A program made the position numbers and the translations under genes. The notes beneath the pieces were generated by a model, which was not told the DNA's origin, made no database searches, and saw only the letters and a program-made list of their open reading frames with translations. From Rhodobacter sp. (lineage in GTDB: Bacteria; Pseudomonadota; Alphaproteobacteria; Rhodobacterales; Rhodobacteraceae): a stretch of 64,000 nucleotides of DNA. Location: NCBI GenBank assembly GCA_020637595.1, contig JACKKE010000005.1:190397-254396 (forward strand). The letters run 5' to 3'. Positions 24,775 through 33,061 of this stretch are shown piece by piece; position 1 is the first letter of the stretch; every line of letters begins with the position of its first letter.

Positions 24775-26532
24775 TCAGCCGCGCGACAGGATCGCGCGCA
24801 TCGTGCGCATCAGCTCGGCGGTCGGATCGGCGGGCAATGCGGCCTGGCGCCAGCAGACATGGTGGTCGGGGCGCACCAGGACGATGCCGGTGTCGCCGGT
24901 CTCGCTGGCCCGCGCCCAGTCGCCCACAGGATCCTCGACCGGGCGGCGCGGCCCGATGACATGGGTCACGATCTCGATCCCCAATTCGGCGGTGACCGCC
25001 GCCGCCGCCGCTTCCCAGGCTTCGCCGCCGATCCCGGTCAGGATCGTAAAGCGCCCCTTGCCGCACAGGTCCAGCGACGAGACCTTGCCGCCCTCGCGCG
25101 GATACAGCCAGACATGCGGCAGGCGGCTGCCCGGCCAGGTGGTCAGCTGGGCGTGCAACACCGGATCCTTGTCAAAGGTGGGTTCGGGCTGGCCATCGGT
25201 GACGATCGCGCTGGAGCGATACCGCTGGTTCATTTCGACACCGTGCGCGTCGAACTCGTATTTCTTGAAAGCGATGGCGTCGCGCAGGGCCTTGCGCTGG
25301 GCCTCGGCCTCGGGCGTGGCGTCGGCGCGTTTGTCCATGTTGGCCTGGATCTTGGCGGTGTCCACCCCGCCATCCATGCCGAGCGCCTCGAAGATCGGGC
25401 CGAATTCGGCGATCGACTGGTTGGCGCGGGTGACGATCTGCCTGGCGATCGGTGCGCGCTCGACCGAATAGGTGTCGAGCAACCCGGCGCCGGCGTGGCC
25501 CTTGAGCACTGCCGCCAGTTTCCAGGCGAGGTTGAAGCTGTCCTGCACCGAGGTGTTCGACCCAAGCCCGTTCGACGGCGGATGCCGGTGCGCGGCGTCG
25601 CCCATGATGAACACCCGGCCCTTCTGCATCTGCGTGGCATAGCAGTTGTTGACCGTCCAGGTGTTCGCGCTGATCAGCTCGATTTCCAGATCCGGGTCAC
25701 CGACCAGCTGCCGGGCGACGCCGGTGGCGAATTCGGCGTCGACCTCGGGGGCGGGCTCGTTAATGTCATAGCCCCAGACGATCAGCCATTCGTTCCACGG
25801 CCGCACCATCCGCACCAGCCCCATGCCGATGCCGCCGACATCGGCGCCGGGCTGCATCACCCAGTAGAGGACCGAGGGGCGGTGCGCGACGTATTTCGAC
25901 AGATCCGCCCTGAACAGGATATTCATCGACCCGGCGACGCCCATCTGCCCCTCGAACGGCAGATCCTCGTGCTGGGCGACCAGCGAGTTGCCGCCGTCTG
26001 CCCCGACCAGATACTTGGCGCGGATGGTGAAATCCTTGCCGGTCAGCCGGTCGCGGACGGTGGCCGTCACGCCCTCGGCGTCCTGCACATGGCTGAGGTA
26101 TTCGCAGGACATCCGCGCCTGCGTGCCGCGGCGGCAGGCGGTGTTGAACAGGATCGGTTCAAAGAAAGTCTGCGGCAGGTCGATCATGTGGCAGGGCGAG
26201 GTCAGCTGGTGCTCGGCCCGGCTCAGCGGGTTGTTGCCCCAGGATTTCATACGGCCCAGTTCCTCGCCGGCGAGGCTCTCGCAGAACACGTTTTCGCCCA
26301 TCAGATCCTGATGCGTGCCGTAAAGATAGCACTCGGCCTCGACATCCAGCCCCAGGTCGCGCACGCATTCCAGCGCCCGCTGGTTGGTGATATGGGCCCG
26401 TGGCGTGTTGGCCAGCCAGCGATAGCGGTTGATGGCGATATTCGGCACGCCCATGCTGGAAAGATGCGCTGCGGTCATCGACCCGGCGGGGCCGGTGCCG
26501 ACGATCAGCACCTCTGTGGTCATGTCAGCCAT
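24775..26532 (-). CDS. TfdB-like FAD-dependent phenol hydroxylase
   Basis: A 585-residue class A flavoprotein monooxygenase. It has VLIVGTGPAGSMTAAHLSSMG at the N-terminus, YLVGADGGNSLV in the middle and VFIMGDAAHRHPPSNGLGSNTSVQDSFNLAWKLA for FAD ribityl binding, then a thioredoxin-like C-terminal domain. HMIDLPQTFFEPILFNTA and the GLGSNTSVQD form resemble 2,4-dichlorophenol 6-monooxygenase (TfdB) and related phenol hydroxylases. The ATG giving MADMTTEV follows GGGAGGAG. A much longer upstream open frame runs through the divergent promoter and antisense to the IclR gene and was rejected. Confidence 0.85.
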   Translation of the reverse strand: MADMTTEVLIVGTGPAGSMTAAHLSSMGVPNIAINRYRWLANTPRAHITNQRALECVRDLGLDVEAECYLYGTHQDLMGENVFCESLAGEELGRMKSWGNNPLSRAEHQLTSPCHMIDLPQTFFEPILFNTACRRGTQARMSCEYLSHVQDAEGVTATVRDRLTGKDFTIRAKYLVGADGGNSLVAQHEDLPFEGQMGVAGSMNILFRADLSKYVAHRPSVLYWVMQPGADVGGIGMGLVRMVRPWNEWLIVWGYDINEPAPEVDAEFATGVARQLVGDPDLEIELISANTWTVNNCYATQMQKGRVFIMGDAAHRHPPSNGLGSNTSVQDSFNLAWKLAAVLKGHAGAGLLDTYSVERAPIARQIVTRANQSIAEFGPIFEALGMDGGVDTAKIQANMDKRADATPEAEAQRKALRDAIAFKKYEFDAHGVEMNQRYRSSAIVTDGQPEPTFDKDPVLHAQLTTWPGSRLPHVWLYPREGGKVSSLDLCGKGRFTILTGIGGEAWEAAAAAVTAELGIEIVTHVIGPRRPVEDPVGDWARASETGDTGIVLVRPDHHVCWRQAALPADPTAELMRTMRAILSRG

Positions 26533-26560
26533 GTGGTTCTCCTCCCTGTGGCAATCGAAA

Positions 26561-26580
26561 GCAAAGACGGCAGCCTTTGC
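26561..26580. promoter_or_regulatory. Palindrome upstream of the TfdB-like hydroxylase
   Basis: GCAAAG-N8-CTTTGC lies 29 bp from the hydroxylase start in the divergent region shared with the IclR gene. It is a candidate binding site for that regulator. Confidence 0.35.
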
Positions 26581-26594
26581 AGAACTGGTGGTGT

Positions 26595-26634
26595 TTGACG
26601 TTGGCGCCCGGGGTGCATATGTATTGTATGGTGG
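26595..26634 (+). promoter_or_regulatory. Promoter of the IclR gene with TATGGTGG box
   Basis: TTGACG (26595-26600) and TATGTA (26618-26623) are 17 bp apart, a plausible sigma70 promoter. TATGGTGG at 26627-26634, followed by GCGGCC, recurs as TATGGTGG-TCGCCC at 32167-32180, upstream of the ABC binding-protein gene. Confidence 0.4.
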
Positions 26635-26661
26635 GCGGCCATATCGCCTGACAGGCAATGG

Positions 26662-27432
26662 ATGGGTGATCCGGTGGCATCGGACAAGACGCGCAGCGAC
26701 GGCCAGACCATCTCGCGGGCGGTGGCGATTCTCAAGGTTCTGGCGGAACGGCCGGGGGCCTCGTTCGGCCAGATCGCCGCGCAGACCGGGCTGCCGCGCT
26801 CGACGGTGCAGCGGTTGATCGGCGTGCTGAACCAGGAGGGGCTGGTGACCAAGGCCTTTGGCCAGCCGGGCGCGTATCTGGGAATGGAGTTGGCGCGGCT
26901 GGGGGCGCGGGTCCGACTGGACGCCCGGGCGCTGTTGCGGCCGTTCATCGAGGATCTGCACGCCCGGATCGGGGACAACATCGACCTGACGACGCTGCAG
27001 GGCGACCGGGTGTTCGTGGTCGAGCAGGTGGCCTCGAACGAGGCGATCCGGGTGATTTCGTATGTCGGGCTGGAACACCCGATCCACTGCACGGCGAACG
27101 GCAAGGCGCATCTGTCGATGCTGCCGCGCGAACGCGCGCTGGAGTTGCTGCGCGGGCCGCTGAAGGTCTGCACCCCGCGCACCGTCACCGATCCGCAGGC
27201 GATCCTGCGCGACATCGAGGCCAGCCGCGCCACCGGGGTCTTTGTCGACGATGAGGAATACAGCGAAGGGGCCAGCGCGATGGCGGTGCCCCTTCCGCGG
27301 TTCGGCGATGACGATTTCGCCCTGTCGATCGCCATGCCCGCGCAACGCTTCGCCCGCCTCAGGGATGAGGTCGCTGCCGCTTTGCTGGCAGTGCGCGAAA
27401 AGATCGTCGCGGAATACGGCAAAAGCATCTGA
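26662..27432 (+). CDS. IclR family transcriptional regulator
   Basis: A 256-residue IclR regulator. The winged-helix region is TISRAVAILKVLAERPGASFGQIAAQTGLPRSTVQRLIGVLNQEGLV and the effector domain includes GDNIDLTTLQGDRVFVVEQV, HPIHCTANGKAHLSMLP and GVFVDDEEYSEGASAMAVPL. It is divergent from the TfdB-like hydroxylase and convergent with the last ABC permease gene (6-bp gap). It probably controls one or both units. ATG is used. A GTG four codons later is an alternative start. Confidence 0.88.
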   Translation: MGDPVASDKTRSDGQTISRAVAILKVLAERPGASFGQIAAQTGLPRSTVQRLIGVLNQEGLVTKAFGQPGAYLGMELARLGARVRLDARALLRPFIEDLHARIGDNIDLTTLQGDRVFVVEQVASNEAIRVISYVGLEHPIHCTANGKAHLSMLPRERALELLRGPLKVCTPRTVTDPQAILRDIEASRATGVFVDDEEYSEGASAMAVPLPRFGDDDFALSIAMPAQRFARLRDEVAAALLAVREKIVAEYGKSI

Positions 27433-27438
27433 GCCTGT

Positions 27439-28446
27439 CTAGTCGCGTGGCATCCTGACCCGGTAGCCGACCGGAAAGACGGCAAAGTCCCATTTCGTGA
27501 CGATCAGCCCCCACAACCCGCGCGGGGCGACCAGCATGATCGCGATGGCCATCGCCCCGAGGATCAGCAGATAGACCGCGCCGAGGTCCGCCAGGAACTC
27601 GCGCAGCAGGAAATACAAAAGCGTGCCGATGATCGGCCCTTCCAGCGTGCCGATCCCGCCGATCACCACGATGAAGATCACGAACACGGTCCAGTCGTTC
27701 ATGCTGAACGCGGCATCGGGCGAGATGCGCAGCTTGGTGACAAAGATCAGCGCGCCCAGCATCGCGGTCAGCGCCGCCACCAGCACATAGACCCCCAGCT
27801 TGATCCGGCCGATGCGCACCCCGAGGCTGGACGAGGCGACTTCGTTGTCGCGGATCGCGGTCAGCGCGAGGCCGACACGGGACCGCAGCACCAGCCAGAT
27901 CAGCAACAGCGTGCCAAGGCTCAGCGCAAAGGCGGTGAAGTAGATCAGCAACTCGCGCTCGGTCCGTCCGCCCAGCGCGCGCATCGCGCTGACCGGGATC
28001 GACAGGCCGGACCCACCGCCCAGCGACGACATCTGCGCGGCCAGCAGGCGGAACACCTCGGCCACGACCCAGGTGCCGATGGCGAAATAGGCGCCCTTGA
28101 GCCGGAACACCAGCCAAGCCACCGGGACCGAGACCGCGGCCGCCAGCAGCCCGGCCAGCGGGATCGACCAGAGCGGGTTCATCCCCCAGAACAGCACGCA
28201 TGAGAACATCATGTAGCCGCCCAGGCCGACATAGGCGTGCTGCCCGACCGAGATCAGGCCGGCATAGCCCGCCAGCAGGTTCCACATGCTGGCCAGGGCC
28301 AGAAAGAACAGGATTTCGGTGATCAGTCGCAGGTCGGCCGAATTGGCCCACCAGGGTGCGGCGGCAATGGCTGCGACGAGGACCAGCACGGCGCTGGCGG
28401 CGATGCGGCTGCCGCGGGTCGACCGGACGATGGTTGGTTCCGACAT
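27439..28446 (-). CDS. Branched-chain amino acid-type ABC transporter permease (LivM type)
   Basis: A 335-residue polytopic membrane protein of the LivM family. Evidence: LISVGQHAYVGLGGYMMFSCVLFWG, the EAA-like loop GLALTAIRDNEVASSSLGVRIGRIKLGVYVLVAALTAMLGAL and VIGGIGTLEGPIIGTLLYFLLREFL. It is the last gene of the minus-strand unit, overlapping the LivH-type gene by 1 bp. With its partners it would import an aromatic or organic acid rather than an amino acid, given the adjacent ring-cleavage genes (inference). Confidence 0.9.
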   Translation of the reverse strand: MSEPTIVRSTRGSRIAASAVLVLVAAIAAAPWWANSADLRLITEILFFLALASMWNLLAGYAGLISVGQHAYVGLGGYMMFSCVLFWGMNPLWSIPLAGLLAAAVSVPVAWLVFRLKGAYFAIGTWVVAEVFRLLAAQMSSLGGGSGLSIPVSAMRALGGRTERELLIYFTAFALSLGTLLLIWLVLRSRVGLALTAIRDNEVASSSLGVRIGRIKLGVYVLVAALTAMLGALIFVTKLRISPDAAFSMNDWTVFVIFIVVIGGIGTLEGPIIGTLLYFLLREFLADLGAVYLLILGAMAIAIMLVAPRGLWGLIVTKWDFAVFPVGYRVRMPRD

Positions 28447-29309
28447 CAGTCAACCCTCGGGAACAGGCCGCGCGGGCGCACGGCGAGAATGGCCAGAAAG
28501 GCGATGTGCCCGGCCAGCAGCTGCCAGCCCGGGTCGATATGCGCGCCGATCCCCTGGGCGACGCCCAGGATGATGCCACCCGCCAGCGTGCCCCACAGGT
28601 TGCCCAGGCCGCCGATGATCACCGCCTCAAAGCCGAAGATCAGCCGCGACGGGCCCATGAACGGGTCGAAATTGGCGCGGATCGCCAGAAATACCCCGGC
28701 CACCGCGACCACCGCCATCGCCAGGCCCATTGCCCAGCCAAAGACCTTGCGGTTGTCCAGCCCCATGATCTGCGCGATCTCGCCGTCGTCCGAGGTGGCG
28801 CGGAACGCCCGGCCCATCGTCGTGCGATAGAACAGGAACTGCAGCCCGGCGATGATCGCCACCGCCGAGACAAAGGTCATCAGCGGCATGTATCCGATAT
28901 CGACGCCGGGCATCAGGTTCAGGCTCTCGACCTCGATCGCGCCCGCGTCGAGGCGCCGGCTGTCGGCGGTGAACAGCGTCAGCAATCCGTTCTGGACGAT
29001 GATCGACAGGCCGAAGGTCACGATCAGGGGCGGCAGGATATCGCCGCCCAGCACCCGGTTCAGCAGCCCCAGCTGCAGCGCATAGCCCAGCAGCGCAAAG
29101 AGCGGCACCACGATCACCAGGCTGACCAGCGGGTGCAGCCCGGTCATCTGGATCACGGCAAAGGCGACATAGGCCGCGCCGACGATGAAATCCCCATGCG
29201 AGATGTTGACCAGCCGCATGACCCCGAAGATCAGGCTGAGCCCGGCGGCGAACAGCGCATAAAGCCCGCCGATCAGGACGCCCTGAATGATGACGTTGAT
29301 CCAGTCCAT
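28446..29309 (-). CDS. Branched-chain amino acid-type ABC transporter permease (LivH type)
   Basis: A 287-residue membrane protein of the LivH family with FAAGLSLIFGVMRLVNISHGDFIVGAAY, a cytoplasmic EAA loop (MGRAFRATSDDGEIAQIMGLDNRKVFGWAMGLAMAV) and GFEAVIIGGLGNLWGTLAGGIILG. ATG giving MDWINVIIQG is chosen because the longer open frame extends into the LivF-type gene. The gap to that gene is 4 bp. Confidence 0.9.
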   Translation of the reverse strand: MDWINVIIQGVLIGGLYALFAAGLSLIFGVMRLVNISHGDFIVGAAYVAFAVIQMTGLHPLVSLVIVVPLFALLGYALQLGLLNRVLGGDILPPLIVTFGLSIIVQNGLLTLFTADSRRLDAGAIEVESLNLMPGVDIGYMPLMTFVSAVAIIAGLQFLFYRTTMGRAFRATSDDGEIAQIMGLDNRKVFGWAMGLAMAVVAVAGVFLAIRANFDPFMGPSRLIFGFEAVIIGGLGNLWGTLAGGIILGVAQGIGAHIDPGWQLLAGHIAFLAILAVRPRGLFPRVD

Positions 29310-29313
29310 AGCG

Positions 29314-30018
29314 TCACGTCCCGAAATAGGCGGCTGAAATCTGCTGGTGGGTAAAGGCGTCCGAGCGGCCCTGCAGCGACACATGCCCTTCGAGCATGCA
29401 GACGAAATGATCCGACACCGACAGGGCGCGGGTCACGTCCTGCTCGACGAGGATCGTCGCCAGCCCTTCGCCCAGGATCTGCGGCAGCAGCGCATAGATG
29501 TCCTTGATCACCACCGGCGCCAGGCCGAGGCTGAGTTCATCGAGCAGCAGCAGGTCCGGGTTCGACATCAGCGCGCGGCCGATCGCCACCATCTGCTGCT
29601 GACCGCCGGACAGCGCGGTTGCCGGCTGGTGGCGCCGCTCGCGCAGGATTGGAAAGATCGAATAGACGCGGTCCAGCGTCCAGGGGCCGGGGCGTTTGAC
29701 ATAGCCGCCCAGCACCAGGTTTTCCTCGACCGAGAGCGAGCGGAACAGCCGGCGCCCCTCGGGCACCATCGCCACGCCCAGTTCGGTGATCGCCGCCGGG
29801 CGCAGGCCGGCCAGCGGCCGGCCCTTGACGGTAATGGCGCCGGTGCGCGGCGCGACCATGCCGCAGATCGCCTTGAACAGCGTGCTTTTTCCCGCGCCGT
29901 TCGCGCCGATCAGCGACAGCATTTCGCCGCGCGCGAGGCTCAGCGAGATCCCGTCGATGGCCTGGGCGTTGCCGTAAAAGACGCTCAGGTCGCGGATATC
30001 GAGAACGGTATCAGTCAA
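29314..30018 (-). CDS. ABC transporter ATP-binding protein (LivF type)
   Basis: A 234-residue ABC ATPase with Walker A GANGAGKST, signature LSGGQQQMVAIGRAL, Walker B LLLLDELSLGL and an H-loop region near ILVEQDVTRAL. The protein appears to start at a TTG codon. GGAGAGG lies 6 nt before it, and the start falls 8 bp inside the LivG-type gene. No ATG is available before the first beta-strand (DIRDLSVFYG). It energises import with the LivG-type partner. Confidence 0.92.
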   Translation of the reverse strand: MTDTVLDIRDLSVFYGNAQAIDGISLSLARGEMLSLIGANGAGKSTLFKAICGMVAPRTGAITVKGRPLAGLRPAAITELGVAMVPEGRRLFRSLSVEENLVLGGYVKRPGPWTLDRVYSIFPILRERRHQPATALSGGQQQMVAIGRALMSNPDLLLLDELSLGLAPVVIKDIYALLPQILGEGLATILVEQDVTRALSVSDHFVCMLEGHVSLQGRSDAFTHQQISAAYFGT

Positions 30019-30730
30019 GCGCGTCCTCTCCCATATAGATGGATTTGACCGCGCTCGAGGCCATGACCTCGGCCGGGACGCCCTCGATCACCTTGCGGCC
30101 GAAATCGACGACCACCAGGCGCTTCGCCACCGACATCAGCGCGTGCACGACGTGCTCGATCCAGATGATGGTGACGCCGGTGGCGTGAATGTCGCGGATC
30201 GTCTCCAGCAGCGAGACACATTCGCTGTCGGTCAGCCCGCCGGCGATTTCGTCGAGCAGCAAAAGCTTGGGGTCGGCGGCCAGCGCGCGGGCCATCTCCA
30301 GCCGCTTGCGGTCGAGCAGCGTCAGCGAGCCCGCCAGCGTGTTGGCCCGCGCCGCCATGCCGGTCTGCTGCATCACGTCCAGTGCTCGGCGGCGCGGATC
30401 GCCCGCGCCCCGGCCAAAGGTCGCGCCGACCAGGATGTTTTCATAGACGGTCATGCCGACGAACGGATGCGGCACCTGAAACGAGCGTGCGATCCCCATG
30501 TGGCAGCGTTGCGAGGCGTCAACCGTCGTCACGTCGCGCCCGTCGAACTGCACCCGCCCGCTGTCGGGGCGCACGGTGCCGGTGATCAGGTTGAACAGCG
30601 TCGTCTTGCCCGCCCCGTTGGGGCCGAGGATACCGACCAGATCCCCCGCCTCGACCTGAAGCGAGAAATCCTGCGTCACTGCCAGCGCGCCATAGGATTT
30701 GCGCAGGCTATCGAGACCGAGAAGTGCCAT
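30011..30730 (-). CDS. ABC transporter ATP-binding protein (LivG type)
   Basis: A 239-residue ABC ATPase with Walker A GPNGAGKTT, the LivG-type insertion (VTTVDASQRCHMGIARSFQVPHPFVGMTVYENILVGA), a degenerate signature LTLLDRKRLEMARAL instead of LSGGQ, and Walker B LLLLDEIAGGL. The altered signature is common in LivG proteins. A strong hairpin lies between this gene and the binding-protein gene upstream. No clear Shine-Dalgarno precedes the ATG, so translation may depend on that structure. Confidence 0.9.
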   Translation of the reverse strand: MALLGLDSLRKSYGALAVTQDFSLQVEAGDLVGILGPNGAGKTTLFNLITGTVRPDSGRVQFDGRDVTTVDASQRCHMGIARSFQVPHPFVGMTVYENILVGATFGRGAGDPRRRALDVMQQTGMAARANTLAGSLTLLDRKRLEMARALAADPKLLLLDEIAGGLTDSECVSLLETIRDIHATGVTIIWIEHVVHALMSVAKRLVVVDFGRKVIEGVPAEVMASSAVKSIYMGEDALD

Positions 30731-30738
30731 GACGATGA

Positions 30739-30761
30739 TGCGGGCAGTCGGCCTGCCCGCA
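30739..30761 (-). other. Intercistronic hairpin after the ABC binding-protein gene
   Basis: A perfect 9-bp stem TGCGGGCAG / CTGCCCGCA with a 5-nt loop sits between the binding-protein stop and the LivG-type start. No U-tract follows on the minus strand, so mRNA stabilisation of the upstream message is more likely than strong termination. Confidence 0.55.
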
Positions 30762-30787
30762 CTCCCTGTGTCCGTGGATTGCCGAAA

Positions 30788-32074
30788 TCAGCCGATCAGA
30801 CGCATCGCGCCGCCAACGGGGATGTTCGGGGCCTCGGTGTTGTTGGTGATCACCAGGTTCGGCGCGCCGTTTTCCAGCTGCCACTGACCGGCGACCAGCG
30901 GTGTGCGCTTGACGTTCTTCACCGGGTTCAGCGGTCCGCCGTTCCAGCTGACGTTGCCGACGATGGTGTCCAGATCGGTCTGGGCGATGGCGTCGACCAC
31001 GGCCATGCTGTCGTCGAGCGCCTCGCAGCGGCGGATGACGTCGGCGGCGACTTCGAACAGGGCGTGGATGAAGCCGATCGGCTGGGTCCAGGGGCGGCCG
31101 GTCGCGGCGGAATAGCCGTCAGCCAGCTGGCGCGAGGTCTCGCCGGTCAGCGACGAGGCAAAGGGATGCGATGGGCTCCACCAGATCTCGCTGGTCAGGT
31201 TGTCGCCGCGCGCACCGAGGCTTTCGATCACCGAGGGGAACAGCAGCGCCTTGCCGATCGTCACCACCCGCGGGTTGAAGCCCTGCTGCGCGGCCTGGCT
31301 CCAGAAGGTGGCGAAATCGGGCGGGATCATGTTGCCGGTGACGATCTCGCAGCCGGCATCCTTGAAGGCGGCGATCTGCGACGAGAAGTCGTTGTTCATC
31401 ACCTGATAGCGGCCGGGGTCGATGGTGGTATAGCCGCGCGCGGCCAGCGCCGGTGGCAGGCCCAGCTGCGGGTCGCCCCAGGCGTTGCCGTCGGCGTCGT
31501 TGGGGAACAGCCCGGCGATGTTGCGGCTGGTCAGCCCCGCGTCATCCCAGAGGTTGAGGAAGTTCGCGATGACGTCCTCGAGCCCCCAGAAGAAGTGATA
31601 GGTGAAATCGAAACCCGTCGCCGGGTTGCCCTGGCGGCCAAAGAAATAGGGCTGCCACGGCGCGACGGTGGTCACGCAGGGCATCTCCAGCAACTCGCAC
31701 TGGTCGGCGACCGGGTTCGTGGTGTCCGGCGCGGCCGAGGCCACGACCAGATCAACGCCGTCGCGCTCGATCAGTTCCACGGTGACTTCGGCGGCGCGGT
31801 TCGAGCTGGACTGCGTGTCCTTGTAGATGATCTCGACATTGACCGGGGCGCCGTTGTTCTCGATTCCCGCCAGCGCGGCCTGGGCGGCCTGGATGATATA
31901 CTGGTCCGCCTCGCCAAAGCCGGCGAGCGGGCCGGTGGCGGGGTTCACGAAACCGATCTTGAAGCTGGACGCCTGCGCCGAGGCGCGGCTGGCGCGCAGG
32001 ATCGCCGGGGCCGCCAGCATCGCCGCGCCGCCCTTGAGCAGCGCGCGCCGGTCCATCGACTGAAATTTCCTCAT
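30788..32074 (-). CDS. ABC transporter substrate-binding protein (Liv/leucine-binding type I fold)
   Basis: A 428-residue periplasmic binding protein. The N-terminus MDRRALLKGGAAMLAAPAIL contains a twin-arginine and resembles a Tat signal, with cleavage near ASAQA. The mature part follows the Peripla_BP_6 pattern: FKIGFVNPATGPLAGFGE, VEIIYKDTQSSSNRAAEVTVELIERDGVDLVV and VADQCELLEMPCVTTVAPW. GGGAGGAG precedes the ATG six codons before the twin-arginine Met. It is likely to bind an aromatic compound given the genes upstream, but no ligand residues can be assigned. Confidence 0.9.
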   Translation of the reverse strand: MRKFQSMDRRALLKGGAAMLAAPAILRASRASAQASSFKIGFVNPATGPLAGFGEADQYIIQAAQAALAGIENNGAPVNVEIIYKDTQSSSNRAAEVTVELIERDGVDLVVASAAPDTTNPVADQCELLEMPCVTTVAPWQPYFFGRQGNPATGFDFTYHFFWGLEDVIANFLNLWDDAGLTSRNIAGLFPNDADGNAWGDPQLGLPPALAARGYTTIDPGRYQVMNNDFSSQIAAFKDAGCEIVTGNMIPPDFATFWSQAAQQGFNPRVVTIGKALLFPSVIESLGARGDNLTSEIWWSPSHPFASSLTGETSRQLADGYSAATGRPWTQPIGFIHALFEVAADVIRRCEALDDSMAVVDAIAQTDLDTIVGNVSWNGGPLNPVKNVKRTPLVAGQWQLENGAPNLVITNNTEAPNIPVGGAMRLIG

Positions 32075-32109
32075 CGTCTCCTCCCTGATTCAGATGGGGT
32101 TGGTGGTCA

Positions 32110-32149
32110 CAGCGGGACGCCCGTTCCTCCCTTGGGCTGTGTCCCGCTG
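32110..32149. other. Large stem-loop upstream of the ABC binding-protein gene
   Basis: A perfect 9-bp outer stem CAGCGGGAC / GTCCCGCTG encloses a 4-bp GCCC / GGGC inner stem. It lies between the hydroxyquinol dioxygenase gene and the binding-protein gene, 36 bp before the latter. It may be an mRNA structure or attenuator. No U-tract is present. Confidence 0.5.
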
Positions 32150-32192
32150 AGCAATACATCATATCTTATGGTGGTCGCCCCGTGCCTCAAAG

Positions 32193-33044
32193 TCAACGGC
32201 TTTGGACGGGGGCAAGCACGATGTCGAACGGGCATTCCCAGACCGTATCGCCGCCTTCGGCCTTCTGGAACGGCGCCATCAGCGTTTCCTTCACGCCGAA
32301 CACCGCGTCCGAGTCGATATAGGGGTCGTCACCCACGAAGATATGCGTGACCAGCTTCTGATAGCCGGGCGCGGTGACGATCAGGTGGGTGTGTGCGGGC
32401 CGATAGGGGTGGCGGCCCATGCCGGTCAGCATCTCGCCTGCCGGACCGTCGACCGGCACCGGATAGGACACCGGCTTGATGCCGCGGAAATGATAGGCCC
32501 CGTCGGCGCCGGTGGTGAAGATGCCACGGTTGTTCCACTTGGGCTGGATACCGGGCTGCTGCACGTCATAGAACCCGTCGGCATTGTCCGACCAGACGTC
32601 GATCCGGGCCCCGGCGATCGGGGTGCCGTCGGTGCCCAGCACGCGGCCCTGGAACAGGCAGCTTTCGCCGACCCCGTCGAGCGAGATGTTCGTGCCCATC
32701 TTCAGCTCGGGCGCGCCGGCGACGTGGAACGGGCCCAGAACAGTCGTCTGGGTCGCGTTCTCGGGGCGGCGGTTGTTCAGCGCGTCGACCAGCATCGAGA
32801 TTCCCAACGTGTCCGACATCAGGATCCACTCCTGGCGCTCCGCGGTGCAGATCTGGCCGGTGCGGGTCAGGAAGTCGATGGCGATTTCCCATTCGTCCTG
32901 CGTCAGCTCGACCTCCTTGATCAGGGCATGCAGGTGCTTGATGACCGCGACCATGATCTCCTTGAAGCGCGGCGCGGTTTCCTCGTCGTGGATCCGCGCG
33001 ATGACGGCTTCGGCCGAATTTTCGATATTGAGGTATTTGGCCAT
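32193..33044 (-). CDS. Hydroxyquinol 1,2-dioxygenase (intradiol)
   Basis: A 283-residue intradiol dioxygenase with an N-terminal helical dimerisation domain and TTVLGPFHVAGAP, SLDGVGESCLFQGRVLGTDGTPIAGARIDVWSDNADGFYDVQ and GMGRHPYRPAHTHLIVTAPGYQ. Iron(III) ligands would be the Tyr in GFYDVQ, the Tyr in HPYRPAH and the two His of RPAHTH. Clustering with maleylacetate reductase points to hydroxyquinol (1,2,4-trihydroxybenzene) as substrate, giving maleylacetate. GGGAGGAG precedes the ATG. Confidence 0.88.
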   Translation of the reverse strand: MAKYLNIENSAEAVIARIHDEETAPRFKEIMVAVIKHLHALIKEVELTQDEWEIAIDFLTRTGQICTAERQEWILMSDTLGISMLVDALNNRRPENATQTTVLGPFHVAGAPELKMGTNISLDGVGESCLFQGRVLGTDGTPIAGARIDVWSDNADGFYDVQQPGIQPKWNNRGIFTTGADGAYHFRGIKPVSYPVPVDGPAGEMLTGMGRHPYRPAHTHLIVTAPGYQKLVTHIFVGDDPYIDSDAVFGVKETLMAPFQKAEGGDTVWECPFDIVLAPVQSR

Positions 33045-33061
33045 CGGAAAGTCTCCTCCCA

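Noticed and set aside
24775..27345. 856-codon frame that would fuse about 270 residues to the TfdB-like hydroxylase
   Set aside because: The extension crosses the intergenic promoter and is antisense to the IclR gene. The hydroxylase has its own ATG with a strong Shine-Dalgarno.
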